DNA of 56,162 nucleotides from Streptococcus sp. SPS1 (GCF_030439915.1 NZ_JAQFJG010000012.1:1-56162), one strand, 5' to 3'; shown: positions 21,497 through 31,165, counted from the first letter of the stretch. Made by a program: numbers and translations. Notes: a model not told the origin generated them from the letters alone.

Positions 21497-22494
21497 AGTT
21501 GCTCCAAACTTTCTTTTATCTTTATCCCCACTTCATAAGCCAAGTTAACTGGAACAGCATTTCCCACTTGCTTATATTGATTTCCTATGCTCCCTTGGAA
21601 TATCCAATCATCTGGAAAACTTTGAATGCGAGCATTTTCACGAACTGTAAAAGGACGAGCCTCCAATGGATGGCAACGTTCTGTTTGTTTTTGGGTAGGA
21701 GATGTTAAAACTGTTAAAGATGGTTCATCTAAACTCATTCTTCTCAAAATACCTGTCCTGCCCCCAGTCATATTCCAAGTTGACTTCATATACTCTTTTG
21801 CAATATCTTCTGGAATATCACGCCAATAGCCACCTGGGGGAACTAATTCAAAAATTTTTCTCTTGTAATCAGAATATTGTGCACCAACACTAGGCGGACT
21901 ATCTAATAATATATCTCTCAATACTGGCTTATATTCATGTGGTTCTGGATAATCAAACGAAATAATATCAGCTAAGTCATTTCTAACCCCAACCATAATC
22001 ATACGTTCACGTTTCTGAGCCACTCCATAATCCCAAGCATTTAAAACCTTCCATTTAACCGTGTAACCTTCATCAGAAAAAATATCCATAATAGTTCGAA
22101 ATGTTTTTCCATGATCATGAGAAACTAGGCCACGTACATTTTCAAAAACAAACATTTTCGGTTGAAGTTTATTTAGAAATATCGCATAGTGGTAGAATAA
22201 TGTACCTCGAGCATCCTCTAAACCTAAACGTTTCCCAGCATAAGAAAAAGCTTGACAGGGAGCGCCTCCGCTCAACAGTTCTAGTTCTCCTTTTTTTATA
22301 TTAAAATATTCCTCCAAATCAAGAGATGAAATATTTGCAATATCATCATAAATGACATTCCAACTAGGTCTGTTGTGCTTCAATGTTTCCGCTGCTGCTT
22401 TATCAAACTCAATCAAACCAATGGCTTCGAATCCAGCTTTTTCTATTCCAAGTGCCAAACCACCTGCACCTGCAAATAATTCAATAACTCTCAC
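21493..22494 (-). CDS. DNA (cytosine-5)-methyltransferase of the type II system
   Basis: A 333-residue C5-cytosine methyltransferase. Motif I is FAGAGGLALG (7-16), motif IV with the catalytic cysteine is GGAPCQAFS (76-84), motif VI is ENVRG (118-122), motif VIII is QKRER (160-164) and motif X is VGNAVPVNLA near 312. The target recognition domain lies at about 185-285. It protects host DNA from the nuclease encoded immediately downstream with a 4-nt overlap. It starts 23 nt after parE on the same strand, so it may depend on parE transcription. This looks like an insertion of a whole R-M cassette. Confidence 0.93.
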   Translation of the reverse strand: MRVIELFAGAGGLALGIEKAGFEAIGLIEFDKAAAETLKHNRPSWNVIYDDIANISSLDLEEYFNIKKGELELLSGGAPCQAFSYAGKRLGLEDARGTLFYHYAIFLNKLQPKMFVFENVRGLVSHDHGKTFRTIMDIFSDEGYTVKWKVLNAWDYGVAQKRERMIMVGVRNDLADIISFDYPEPHEYKPVLRDILLDSPPSVGAQYSDYKRKIFELVPPGGYWRDIPEDIAKEYMKSTWNMTGGRTGILRRMSLDEPSLTVLTSPTQKQTERCHPLEARPFTVRENARIQSFPDDWIFQGSIGNQYKQVGNAVPVNLAYEVGIKIKESLEQL

Positions 22495-22517
22495 TCTTAT
22501 TTCCTCTTTAAACTAAC

Positions 22518-24461
22518 TTAAAAAACTGTTGCTTCCTCAAGCGTAAACTTGACATTATCCTCAATCCACTTACGGCGTGGTTCGACCTTATCTCCCATGA
22601 GGACATTGACGCGGCGTTCTGCGCGTGCTAGGTCTTCGATCGTGACACGGATGAGGGTACGGGTTTCAGGATTCATGGTTGTTTCCCAGAGCTGGTCCGC
22701 ATTCATCTCACCAAGACCTTTGTAGCGTTGGAGGGTAGCACCTTTACCGAACTGCTTGCGGAGTTCTTCTAGCTCTCCGTCCGTCCAAGCATAGGCCACT
22801 TCTTCTTTCTTGCCTTTTCCTTTTGACATCTTGTAAAGAGGCGGAAGGGCGATATAGACATGACCTGCCTCGACTAGAGGACGCATGTAACGGTAGAAAA
22901 ATGTCAAGAGCAAGGTCTGGATATGGGCACCATCGGTGTCCGCATCGGTCATGATAATGATCTTGTCATAGTTGGAATCTTCAATAGAGAAGTCTGCTCC
23001 AACACCCGCACCTATAGTATAAATCATAGTGTTGATTTCTTCATTTTTGAGAATATCCGCCATCTTGGCTTTAGCTGTATTGATAACCTTACCACGAAGA
23101 GGCAAGATTGCCTGGAACTTACGGTCACGACCTTGTTTAGCCGAACCACCGGCAGAATCACCTTCGACCAGATAGAGTTCATTCTTAGCTGGATTTTTAG
23201 ACTGGGCTGGGGTCAATTTCCCAGACAGCAAGCCCTTGTCTTTTTTATTTTTCTTACCATTTCGGCTCTCATCACGCGCCTTACGTGCCGCTTCACGAGC
23301 ATCACGCGCCTTGATAGCCTTGCGGATGAGATTAGAAGCCAATTCCCCATTTTCCATAAGGAAGAAGGTCAACTTATCCGCCACAATGCCATCCACAACT
23401 GGGCGAGCTAGTGGACTTCCTAGTTTGTCCTTGGTCTGTCCTTCAAACTGGAGGTGTTCTTCAGGAACCAAGATAGAAAGAACGGCCGCTAGTCCCTCAC
23501 GATAGTCTGAACCTTCAAGGTTTTTATCTTTTTCCTTGAGAAGCCCCGTCTTACGCGCATAGTCATTCATGACCTTAGTGATAGCAGACTTGAGTCCTGT
23601 CTCATGCGTTCCGCCGTCCTTGGTACGAACGTTATTGACAAAGGACAAAATATTATCTGAAAATCCGTCATTATACTGAAGAGCTACTTCCACTTGGAAA
23701 CCATTATCTTCCCCTTCAAAGTAAAGAACTGGCGTTAAGGTCTCCTTGTCTTCGTTGAGATAAGAAACAAAGTCTTGTACCCCATTCTCATAATGGAATT
23801 CGATTGCTTCATCTGTTCGCTTATCTGTCAAAGACAAGGTCACATTTTTCAAAAGAAAGGCTGATTCATTGAGGCGTTCTGAAATGGTATTGTATTTGAA
23901 GTCTGTCGTAGAAAAGATAGTCGCATCAGGCATGAACGTAACCTTGGTACCTGTTTTAGACTTGGGTGCTGTACCGATTTTCTTCAAAGTCGTAACAGGT
24001 TTCCCACCATTTTCAAAACGTTGTTTATAAACCGTTCCATCACGGGTAATTTCAACTTCCAGCCAACTTGAAAGAGCGTTAACAACGGAAGAACCCACCC
24101 CGTGGAGACCACCAGATGTCTTGTAGCCACCCTGACCGAATTTTCCTCCAGCGTGAAGGATGGTAAAGATAACCTCAACTGTTGGGATTCCCATAGCGTG
24201 CATACCTGTCGGCATCCCACGACCATGGTCTTGTACAGTCAAACTCCCATCTTTATTGATGGTCACATCAATACGGTCACCAAATCCAGACAAGGCCTCA
24301 TCGACAGCATTATCGACGATTTCCCAGACTAGGTGGTGGAGACCAGCACCATCGGTCGATCCGATATACATCCCTGGACGTTTTCGAACCGCATCCAACC
24401 CTTCTAGCACCTGAATGGCATCATCATTATAATTGTTAATATTGATTTCCTTTTTTGACAC
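22518..24461 (-). CDS. parE: Topoisomerase IV subunit B
   Basis: A 647-residue ATPase subunit of topoisomerase IV. The GHKL ATP site is seen in EIVDNAVDEAL, DHGRGMP and GLHGVGSSVVNALS. The TOPRIM part has LYLVEGDSAGGSAKQGRDR and MTDADTDGAHIQ. The start is GTG at 24459-24461 with AGGAGG at good spacing. It is divergent from plsY. In related genomes parC follows closely, whereas here five accessory genes lie between. No quinolone-resistance substitution stands out. Confidence 0.97.
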   Translation of the reverse strand: MSKKEININNYNDDAIQVLEGLDAVRKRPGMYIGSTDGAGLHHLVWEIVDNAVDEALSGFGDRIDVTINKDGSLTVQDHGRGMPTGMHAMGIPTVEVIFTILHAGGKFGQGGYKTSGGLHGVGSSVVNALSSWLEVEITRDGTVYKQRFENGGKPVTTLKKIGTAPKSKTGTKVTFMPDATIFSTTDFKYNTISERLNESAFLLKNVTLSLTDKRTDEAIEFHYENGVQDFVSYLNEDKETLTPVLYFEGEDNGFQVEVALQYNDGFSDNILSFVNNVRTKDGGTHETGLKSAITKVMNDYARKTGLLKEKDKNLEGSDYREGLAAVLSILVPEEHLQFEGQTKDKLGSPLARPVVDGIVADKLTFFLMENGELASNLIRKAIKARDAREAARKARDESRNGKKNKKDKGLLSGKLTPAQSKNPAKNELYLVEGDSAGGSAKQGRDRKFQAILPLRGKVINTAKAKMADILKNEEINTMIYTIGAGVGADFSIEDSNYDKIIIMTDADTDGAHIQTLLLTFFYRYMRPLVEAGHVYIALPPLYKMSKGKGKKEEVAYAWTDGELEELRKQFGKGATLQRYKGLGEMNADQLWETTMNPETRTLIRVTIEDLARAERRVNVLMGDKVEPRRKWIEDNVKFTLEEATVF

Positions 24462-24581
24462 AAGGAACCTCCTATTCGTTCATCTTTACTATTCTACAGG
24501 TTTTCCAAGGATTTTGCAAAATTTTTCTTTCTCCGATGTGACAATTTCAGAAGAGATTCTCTGCCTTTCTTTCCCAATTCA

Positions 24582-24590
24582 TGATATAAT
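24582..24590 (+). promoter_or_regulatory. Extended -10 promoter of plsY
   Basis: TG at 24582-24583 and TATAAT at 24585-24590 form a perfect extended -10. The plsY ATG starts 6 nt further on, at 24597. The expected transcription start would fall at or next to the start codon, although AGGAG lies in the gap. Confidence 0.6.
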
Positions 24591-24596
24591 AGGAGT

Positions 24597-25238
24597 ATGA
24601 TTACAATAGTTTTATTAATCCTAGCCTATCTGCTGGGTTCGATTCCGTCTGGTCTCTGGATTGGACAAGTATTCTTTCAAATCAATCTGCGCGAGCATGG
24701 TTCTGGAAATACTGGAACAACCAATACTTTCCGCATTTTAGGCAAGAAAGCAGGTATGGCGACCTTTGTGATTGACTTTTTCAAAGGAACCCTAGCAACA
24801 CTGCTTCCGATTATGTTTCATCTGCAAGGTGTTTCGCCTCTTATCTTTGGACTTTTGGCTGTTATCGGCCATACCTTCCCTATCTTTGCAGGATTTAAGG
24901 GTGGCAAGGCTGTCGCAACCAGTGCAGGTGTGATTTTTGGATTTGCGCCTATCTTCTGTCTCTACCTTGCGGTTGTTTTCTTTGGAACCCTCTATCTAGG
25001 CAGTATGATTTCACTGTCTAGTATCACATCATCTATCGCAGCCGTCATCGGGGTTCTACTCTTTCCACTTGTTGGTTTTATCCTGAGCAACTATGACCCT
25101 CTCTTCATCGCTATTATCCTAGCACTCGCTAGTTTGATTATCATTCGTCATAAGGACAATATCGCTCGCATCAAAAATAAAACTGAAAATTTGGTCCCTT
25201 GGGGATTGAACTTAACTCATCAACATCCTAAAAAATAA
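24597..25238 (+). CDS. plsY: Glycerol-3-phosphate acyltransferase PlsY
   Basis: A 213-residue polytopic membrane enzyme that acylates glycerol-3-phosphate from acyl-phosphate, the first step of phospholipid synthesis in Gram-positives. The three conserved segments are GSIPSG (15-20), [10 protein letters not shown] (34-43) and [12 protein letters not shown] (about 100-111). It is a single gene, convergent with the nucleoside permease genes, and ends at a shared terminator. Confidence 0.95.
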   Translation: MITIVLLILAYLLGSIPSGLWIGQVFFQINLREHGSGNTGTTNTFRILGKKAGMATFVIDFFKGTLATLLPIMFHLQGVSPLIFGLLAVIGHTFPIFAGFKGGKAVATSAGVIFGFAPIFCLYLAVVFFGTLYLGSMISLSSITSSIAAVIGVLLFPLVGFILSNYDPLFIAIILALASLIIIRHKDNIARIKNKTENLVPWGLNLTHQHPKK

Positions 25239-25271
25239 AACGCCAGTTCAAAACAGAACTGACGTTTTTTT
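25239..25271. terminator. Bidirectional terminator after plsY
   Basis: CGCCAGTTC (25241-25249) pairs with GAACTGACG (25256-25264) apart from one mismatch. There are seven T on the plus strand and an A-rich left flank, so it can serve both convergent units. Confidence 0.9.
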
Positions 25272-25277
25272 ATATGC

Positions 25278-26234
25278 TTATTTTGATTTGATATAGTTAA
25301 TACCATCTGCTTTTGGTGCAACTGCTTTTCCAAAGAAGGCTGCCAAGACAAGAATTGTCAAAACATAAGGTGCGATTTGAAGATAAACCGCAGGAACTCC
25401 TTGTAGGAATGGCAATTGAGATCCGATAACAGCCAAACTTTGTGAAAGTCCAAAGAAAAGACTAGAAAGCATGGCTCCGATTGGATTCCATTTTCCAAAA
25501 ATCATCGCAGCAAGGGCGATAAATCCAGGTCCAACAATAGTTGTCACTGAGAAGTTAACCGAAATCGATTGAGCATAAATCGCTCCGCCAATTCCACCTA
25601 GGAAACCTGAAATGATAACCCCTAAATATCTCATCTTGTAGACATTGATTCCCAAAGTGTCCGCTGCTTGAGGGTGTTCACCGACAGAGCGGAGACGAAG
25701 ACCAAATCGAGTCTTGAAGAGGATAAACCAAGCAAGGAATGAGAAGGCAATGGCCAGATAACCAAGTAGACTAGTTGACTTGAAGAAAATATCACCGATA
25801 ACTGGGATATTTGCCAAGACTGGGAAATCAAAGCGTCCAAAAGTCTGACTTAGGTTGTCGGTTTGTCCTTTGTTATAAAGTACTTTCACCAAGAAAACAG
25901 CCAAGGCTGGCGCCATCAAGTTCAAGACAGTACCGCTGACAACATGGTCTGCACGGAAATGAACCGTTGCTGCTGCGTGGATGATGGAGAAAAGTCCCCC
26001 TACCAATCCTGCTACAAGCAAGGATAGCCATGGAGTTGCTGCTCCAAATTGTTCTGCAAATTCAAGGTTAAAGACAACTCCAGAAAAGGCACCCATAACC
26101 ATAATTCCTTCAAGGCCGACGTTTACGACACCACCTCGTTCAGAGAAAACACCACCAATACTTGTAAAGATGAGGGGTGCTGAGTAAATCAGCATAGAAG
26201 ACACCAAGAGGGTGAGCAAGGTTGTAATAGACAT
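25278..26234 (-). CDS. Nucleoside ABC transporter permease (second subunit)
   Basis: A 318-residue permease of the BPD_transp_2 type used by BMP-dependent nucleoside importers (YufQ/NupQ-like). It has about eight hydrophobic segments. Visible are the GGVFSERGGVVNVGLEGIMVMGAF loop near the N-terminus and GINVYKMRYLGVIISGFLGGIGGA in the middle. It is the last gene of the bmp-ATPase-permease-permease operon, 2 nt from the first permease. With the other subunits it would import nucleosides, feeding Cdd and Pdp encoded upstream. Confidence 0.88.
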   Translation of the reverse strand: MSITTLLTLLVSSMLIYSAPLIFTSIGGVFSERGGVVNVGLEGIMVMGAFSGVVFNLEFAEQFGAATPWLSLLVAGLVGGLFSIIHAAATVHFRADHVVSGTVLNLMAPALAVFLVKVLYNKGQTDNLSQTFGRFDFPVLANIPVIGDIFFKSTSLLGYLAIAFSFLAWFILFKTRFGLRLRSVGEHPQAADTLGINVYKMRYLGVIISGFLGGIGGAIYAQSISVNFSVTTIVGPGFIALAAMIFGKWNPIGAMLSSLFFGLSQSLAVIGSQLPFLQGVPAVYLQIAPYVLTILVLAAFFGKAVAPKADGINYIKSK

Positions 26235-26236
26235 CT

Positions 26237-27295
26237 TTACTTACCTCCTTTAACTTGTTTTTTCGGTTTGACAAAGCGTTCGATAAGGTAATGAACACTG
26301 ACAAAGAAGATAATAGACGCTGTTACAATGCTGACAAGCTCAGACGGTACCTGCGCCGCATTCATACCAGGGGCTCCAACTTGGAGAACACCAAATAGGA
26401 AGGCTGCAAAGAGAATACCAATTGGTGAGTTGGCTGCAAGCAGACTAACTGCCATCCCGTTAAATCCGACAGCTAATGACGCCCCTTGAACATAGACGTT
26501 CTGGAAGGTTCCAAGTCCTTCAACAGCTCCACCAAGACCAGCCAAGGCACCTGATATAATCATTGATAGGATAATCGTTCGTTTGGCAGAAATACCAGCA
26601 TATTCTGAAGCATGTGGATTAAGACCAACCGCACGAATTTCAAAACCAAGGGTTGTTTTCTTGAGCATGAACCAAATAACTGCAACGGCAATGATGGCAA
26701 AGAAAATACCGATATTCATCCGTGAGTTACCAGTCAACTCAGCCAACCAAGGGGTCTGATAGGTTGCATTAGCCCCAACACGAATCGTCGAATCTGTACT
26801 TTGCATGAAGTCTTTAGGAAAGGCATGGATAAAGGCATTCCCTACATACAAGACAATGTAGTTCATCATGATGGTTACGATAACCTCTGACGTCCCTAGA
26901 TAGGCTCTAAGAATACCTGGAATCGCACCGACAATCCCTCCTGCAATCAAGGCAATCACAATAGTTGCCAGAATCATCAAGGGACGGGGCATATCTGGAT
27001 GCGACAGGGCAAACCAACCACTAAGAATCCAACCAGCCAAAGCCTGACCAGGAAGTCCGACGTTAAAGAAACCAGCACGACTGGCAACAGCAAAACCAAG
27101 ACCAATCAAGACCAAAGGCCCCATAGCACGGAAGATTTCTCCAATCCCACGCAGGCTACCAAAGGCTGTATAGAACAATTCTTCATAGCCCCAAATAGCA
27201 TCATAACCAAAGATCCACATGACAATGGCTCCGAGTAAAATTCCTAGGAAGACAGAAATCAAGGGAACCGAAATTTGTTGTAATTTTTTAGACAT
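26237..27295 (-). CDS. Nucleoside ABC transporter permease (first subunit)
   Basis: A 352-residue permease (YufP/NupP-like) with about nine membrane segments. It contains the loop ASRAGFFNVGLPGQALAGW and the EAA-like GISAKRTIILSMIISGALAGLGGA segment. The start was placed at MSKKLQQ (27293-27295), which overlaps the ATPase stop by 8 nt; a longer frame begins deeper in the ATPase gene. It pairs with the following permease to form the membrane channel. Confidence 0.88.
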   Translation of the reverse strand: MSKKLQQISVPLISVFLGILLGAIVMWIFGYDAIWGYEELFYTAFGSLRGIGEIFRAMGPLVLIGLGFAVASRAGFFNVGLPGQALAGWILSGWFALSHPDMPRPLMILATIVIALIAGGIVGAIPGILRAYLGTSEVIVTIMMNYIVLYVGNAFIHAFPKDFMQSTDSTIRVGANATYQTPWLAELTGNSRMNIGIFFAIIAVAVIWFMLKKTTLGFEIRAVGLNPHASEYAGISAKRTIILSMIISGALAGLGGAVEGLGTFQNVYVQGASLAVGFNGMAVSLLAANSPIGILFAAFLFGVLQVGAPGMNAAQVPSELVSIVTASIIFFVSVHYLIERFVKPKKQVKGGK

Positions 27296-28823
27296 CACTC
27301 TTCTCCTTTCCCAAGTTTCCACCAGCCATCAAGACACCAAGTTCTTGTTTATTGGTTGTTTCTGGTGATACAATACCTTGAATCTTACCATCGTGGATAA
27401 CGGCAATACGGTCTGAGACGTTTAAAATCTCATCCAATTCAAAGCTGACAACAAGGACAGCCTTCCCATTATCACGCTCTTCAATCAAGCGTTTGTGGAT
27501 ATATTCAATGGCACCGACATCCAACCCACGAGTTGGCTGGCTGACGATAAGGAGATCAGGATCTCGATCAATTTCACGAGCAATAATTGCTTTTTGTTGA
27601 TTTCCTCCTGAGAGTGCAGCTGCAGGAACAAATTCACTGGCAGCACGAACATCAAACTCTTCCATTAGCTTTTTAGCATAAGAAGTAATATTTGAATAGT
27701 TCAAAATTCCATTTTTACTATGTGGTTCTTTATAGTAGGTTTGAAGGGCAATATTTTCAGAAATCATCATTTCCAAAATCAAACCATCACGGTGACGGTC
27801 TTCTGGAACGTGCCCAACGCTCAACTCTGTAATCTGACGTGGGTGCAATCCTACAATTGAATCTCCTTTTAGCTCAATGCTACCAGATTCAACCTTACGA
27901 AGACCTGTGATGGCTTGAATGAGTTCAGACTGACCATTTCCATCAATCCCCGCAATCCCAACAATCTCTCCCGCTCGAACATCCAAGGACAGATTTTTCA
28001 CAGCTGGAACACCACGGTTTTCATTGACCACCAAATCTTTGATTGACAAGACCACTTCTTTTGGTTGAGAGGCCTGCTTCTCTGTCTTAAAGGAAACTGA
28101 ACGTCCCACCATCATTTCTGCCAAATCAGCATTAGTAGCCCCTGCAATTTTGACGGTTTCAATTGATTTCCCACGACGGATAACTGTAACGCGGTCAGAA
28201 ACTGCACGAATTTCGTCCAACTTGTGGGTAATCAAGATAATTGATTTTCCTTCTTTGACAAGATTTTTCATAATAGCCATCAACTCCTCAATTTCTGATG
28301 GAGTCAAAACAGCCGTTGGTTCGTCAAAAATAAGAATATCAGCTCCCCGATAAAGAGTTTTTAAAATTTCTACACGTTGTTGGGCTCCAACTGAGATGTC
28401 TGCCACCTTGGCAGAAGGGTCCACAGCTAAGCCATAACGTTCAGAAAGAGCCTTGATTTCTTTGCTAGCTCCAGCGATATCTAGCACACCATTTTTAGTC
28501 AATTCACTTCCTAAAATAATGTTTTCAGCCACTGTGAAGGCTTCTACCAACATAAAGTGCTGGTGAACCATTCCAATTCCCAAGCTAGCTGCTTTAGATG
28601 GTGAGTCGAGGTTAACAACTTGACCGTTGACCGCAATTTCACCACTGGTTGGTTCAAGAAGTCCTGCTAACATGTTCATTAGCGTGGACTTACCAGCCCC
28701 ATTTTCTCCTAAAAGTGCATGAATTTCACCTTTTCGTAGGTGCAGGTTGATTTTGTCGTTGGCAACAAATTCACCAAACACCTTGGTAATATCACGCATC
28801 TCAATGACATTTTCGTGTGCCAT
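27288..28823 (-). CDS. Nucleoside ABC transporter ATPase (double cassette)
   Basis: A 511-residue protein with two ABC domains in one chain, as in sugar and nucleoside importers. The first has Walker A GENGAGKSTLMN, signature ISVGAQQRVEI and Walker B DILIFDEPTAVL. The second has a degenerate Walker A (GIDGNGQSELIQ), signature ALSGGNQQKAIIARE and Walker B DLLIVSQPTRGLD. This asymmetry is normal for the family. It lies downstream of the BMP lipoprotein gene beyond two hairpins, which may lower expression relative to the binding protein. Confidence 0.9.
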   Translation of the reverse strand: MAHENVIEMRDITKVFGEFVANDKINLHLRKGEIHALLGENGAGKSTLMNMLAGLLEPTSGEIAVNGQVVNLDSPSKAASLGIGMVHQHFMLVEAFTVAENIILGSELTKNGVLDIAGASKEIKALSERYGLAVDPSAKVADISVGAQQRVEILKTLYRGADILIFDEPTAVLTPSEIEELMAIMKNLVKEGKSIILITHKLDEIRAVSDRVTVIRRGKSIETVKIAGATNADLAEMMVGRSVSFKTEKQASQPKEVVLSIKDLVVNENRGVPAVKNLSLDVRAGEIVGIAGIDGNGQSELIQAITGLRKVESGSIELKGDSIVGLHPRQITELSVGHVPEDRHRDGLILEMMISENIALQTYYKEPHSKNGILNYSNITSYAKKLMEEFDVRAASEFVPAAALSGGNQQKAIIAREIDRDPDLLIVSQPTRGLDVGAIEYIHKRLIEERDNGKAVLVVSFELDEILNVSDRIAVIHDGKIQGIVSPETTNKQELGVLMAGGNLGKEKSDV

Positions 28824-28862
28824 GTGCTCTTCCTTTCAGAGTCTTATTTTATTTCAATAAAA

Positions 28863-28886
28863 CTTGCTAGTTTATCTAGTAGCAAG
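28863..28886 (-). terminator. Intra-operon hairpin (attenuating terminator)
   Basis: CTTGCTA (28863-28869) pairs with TAGCAAG (28880-28886), and TTTTATTG follows on the minus strand. Between the binding-protein gene and the ATPase it could reduce read-through. Confidence 0.6.
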
Positions 28887-28923
28887 CTTTACTGAGACAA
28901 AATGACTTTGCCTCAACTCTTAA

Positions 28924-28942
28924 AAAGCGGCCGATGGCCGCT
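28924..28942 (-). terminator. GC-rich hairpin after the BMP lipoprotein gene
   Basis: AAGCGGCC (28924-28931) pairs perfectly with GGCCGCTT (28935-28942), followed on the minus strand by a short T-run. It may act as an RNA stabiliser or partial terminator, as is common after solute-binding protein genes. Confidence 0.6.
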
Positions 28943-28965
28943 TCCTAAGAAATAACTTCCATCCA

Positions 28966-30018
28966 TTATTTTGCAGGAACTTTTACACTTCCATCAAGGA
29001 TTTTAGCTTTAGCATCTTCAACGGCTTTTTTACCTTCTTCAGAAAGGTTAGTTGTTACCAAGTCAACCCCTTTATCTTTCAATGAGTAAACGATCACTTG
29101 ACCGCCAGGGAATTCACCTTTTTCTGCCTTGTTAGAAATATCTTTTACAGTTGTACCAACTTGTTTCAAAGTAGATGCAAGAACAAAGTTTGATTCTTTA
29201 CCATCTTTAGAAGTGTATTTACCTTCTGCTTCTTGGTCACGGTCAACACCGATAACCCAAACTTTTTCATTTTCAGGACGGCTTTCGTTGAGTGATTTTG
29301 CTTCTGCAAAGACACCAGCACCTGTACCACCAGCTACTTGGTAAACAATATCTGCACCGGCTGCGTATTGTGCGGCTGCAATTGTTTTACCTTTCGCAGC
29401 ATCACCAAATGAACCAGCGTAGTCAACTTGGACTTTGATAGATGGGTCTACTGACGCAACACCAGCCTTGAATCCTGCTTCAAAACGAGAGATAACTTCT
29501 GACTCCTGCCCACCTACAAAACCAACTTGTTTTGTCTTAGTTGTTTTTGCTGCAGCTACACCTGCAAGGTAACCTGACTCATTATCAGCGAAAGTTACGC
29601 TCGCAACATTCTTTTGATCTTTAATCACATCATCAATCAAGACATAGTTCAAATCAGTGTGCTCTGCTGCTGCATCTTTAACTGCATTGTGAAGGGCAAA
29701 ACCAACACCGAAGATTAGGTTGTAACTTCCAGCCGCTTGTTGCAAGTTGTTAGCGTAGTCAGCTTCACTTGTTGATTGGAAGTAAGTGAAACCGTTATCT
29801 TTTGAAAGATTGTGTTCTTTACCCCAAGCCTGCAAACCTTCCCAAGCTGATTGGTTGAATGATTTGTCATCAACACCACCAGTATCAGTGACGATTGCTG
29901 CTTTTGTCTTCACATCAGAAGATGAATCTGCCTTACGAGAAGAGCGGTTACCACATGCAGCAAGTCCAACTGCTGCCACTGCTACTAGGCCAAGACCTAG
30001 CCATTGTTTCTTGTTCAT
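28966..30018 (-). CDS. BMP family nucleoside-binding lipoprotein
   Basis: A 350-residue lipoprotein with signal ending in VGLAAC (Cys at 22). The BMP/TmpC fold is recognisable from VTDTGGVDDKSFNQSAWEGL, FGVGFALHNAV, VGFVGGQES and YQVAGGTGAGVF. It captures nucleosides at the cell surface for the ABC importer encoded downstream. The start was set at MNKKQWLG, with AGGAGG just ahead; the upstream 24 codons lie in the gap after cdd. It follows cdd by 89 nt. Confidence 0.9.
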   Translation of the reverse strand: MNKKQWLGLGLVAVAAVGLAACGNRSSRKADSSSDVKTKAAIVTDTGGVDDKSFNQSAWEGLQAWGKEHNLSKDNGFTYFQSTSEADYANNLQQAAGSYNLIFGVGFALHNAVKDAAAEHTDLNYVLIDDVIKDQKNVASVTFADNESGYLAGVAAAKTTKTKQVGFVGGQESEVISRFEAGFKAGVASVDPSIKVQVDYAGSFGDAAKGKTIAAAQYAAGADIVYQVAGGTGAGVFAEAKSLNESRPENEKVWVIGVDRDQEAEGKYTSKDGKESNFVLASTLKQVGTTVKDISNKAEKGEFPGGQVIVYSLKDKGVDLVTTNLSEEGKKAVEDAKAKILDGSVKVPAK

Positions 30019-30107
30019 TACTGAACCTCCTAAATAAGATGTGCAACGATGTTGCAAGTATGGATTGGTTGGCCACAAGGACCGTGCCACTCAGAGAGCG
30101 ACTCAGA

Positions 30108-30497
30108 CTAATTTAAGTCTGTAAAAGAATATGGAAGTAATTCCCCGACCGTCATCTCGACCGTCGATTTATCTTTTGCGACTAAGGTCACTTTTAGATC
30201 TTGTTCAAAAAATTCGACCATTACTTGGCGACAAGCACCACATGGTGAAATCGGTTTTTCAGTTTGACCATAAACAATCAGCTCTGAAAATTCTCTTTGC
30301 CCTTCAGAAACTGCTTTAAAAATCGCTGTACGTTCTCCACAGTTGGTCAAAGGATAGCTAGCATTTTCGATATTCACTCCCGTGTAAACACTTCCGTCTT
30401 TTGCCACTAAAACTGCTCCGATAGGAAAGTGAGAATAGGGGACGTAGGCATGTTTGCTGGTTTCAATTGCCAGTTCAATCAACTCAGTAGTCGCCAT
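30108..30497 (-). CDS. cdd: Cytidine deaminase
   Basis: A 129-residue cytidine/deoxycytidine deaminase yielding uridine/deoxyuridine in the cytosol. The zinc site is complete: CGERTAIF with the Cys and catalytic Glu region preceded by [11 protein letters not shown], and PCGACRQVM. It overlaps the end of deoC by 14 nt. With Pdp and DeoC it forms a pyrimidine deoxynucleoside breakdown set. Confidence 0.95.
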   Translation of the reverse strand: MATTELIELAIETSKHAYVPYSHFPIGAVLVAKDGSVYTGVNIENASYPLTNCGERTAIFKAVSEGQREFSELIVYGQTEKPISPCGACRQVMVEFFEQDLKVTLVAKDKSTVEMTVGELLPYSFTDLN

Positions 30498-31146
30498 CAG
30501 CCAATTCTCCTTTTAAAATGGCTACCCCAGCTGACGTTCCGATACGGGTCGCCCCTGCTTCCACAAATGCAAGAGCATCTGCATAAGAACGAGCTCCACC
30601 AGCAGCCTTGACACCCATATCAGGCCCAACTGTTTCACGCATCAATTGAACATCTGCTATCGTAGCGCCACCAGTTGAAAAGCCAGTAGATGTTTTAACA
30701 AAATCAGCTCCTGCTTTTTGGGCTAATTGACAAGCCACAACTTTTTCTTGATCTGTCAGAAGGCAAGCTTCAATAATGACTTTCACTAACTTGTCACCAC
30801 TTGCTTCTACAACAGCACGGATGTCCGATTCAACCAAGGCTAAATTACCTGATTTGAGAGCCCCAACATTGATCACCATATCAATCTCATCTGCACCATT
30901 TTGGATAGCTTCTTTTGTCTCAAAAGCTTTCACAGTTGAAGTTGTTGCCCCCAAAGGGAAACCTACTACTGTGCAGACCTTGACATCTGTGCCTTCAAGC
31001 CCTTTTTTGGCATGTTCAACCCAGGTCGGATTAACGCAAACACTGGCAAAATCATACTCCCTAGCCTCAGACAACAAACAATCAATTTGATTTTCTGTTG
31101 CATCTTGTTTTAAAAGCGTATGATCGATATATTTATTTAATTTCAT
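30484..31146 (-). CDS. deoC: Deoxyribose-phosphate aldolase
   Basis: A 220-residue class I aldolase that splits 2-deoxyribose-5-phosphate into acetaldehyde and glyceraldehyde-3-phosphate. Visible are [30 protein letters not shown], the second lysine in [10 protein letters not shown] and the Schiff-base lysine in FVKTSTGF. It lies 19 nt downstream of pdp and overlaps cdd. Confidence 0.95.
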   Translation of the reverse strand: MKLNKYIDHTLLKQDATENQIDCLLSEAREYDFASVCVNPTWVEHAKKGLEGTDVKVCTVVGFPLGATTSTVKAFETKEAIQNGADEIDMVINVGALKSGNLALVESDIRAVVEASGDKLVKVIIEACLLTDQEKVVACQLAQKAGADFVKTSTGFSTGGATIADVQLMRETVGPDMGVKAAGGARSYADALAFVEAGATRIGTSAGVAILKGELADGDY

Positions 31147-31165
31147 ATTCGGATTCTCCTGCGGT

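Noticed and set aside
22923..23411. 162-residue ORF on the plus strand
   Set aside because: It is antisense to the TOPRIM region of parE. Its sequence is a by-product of parE codon usage.
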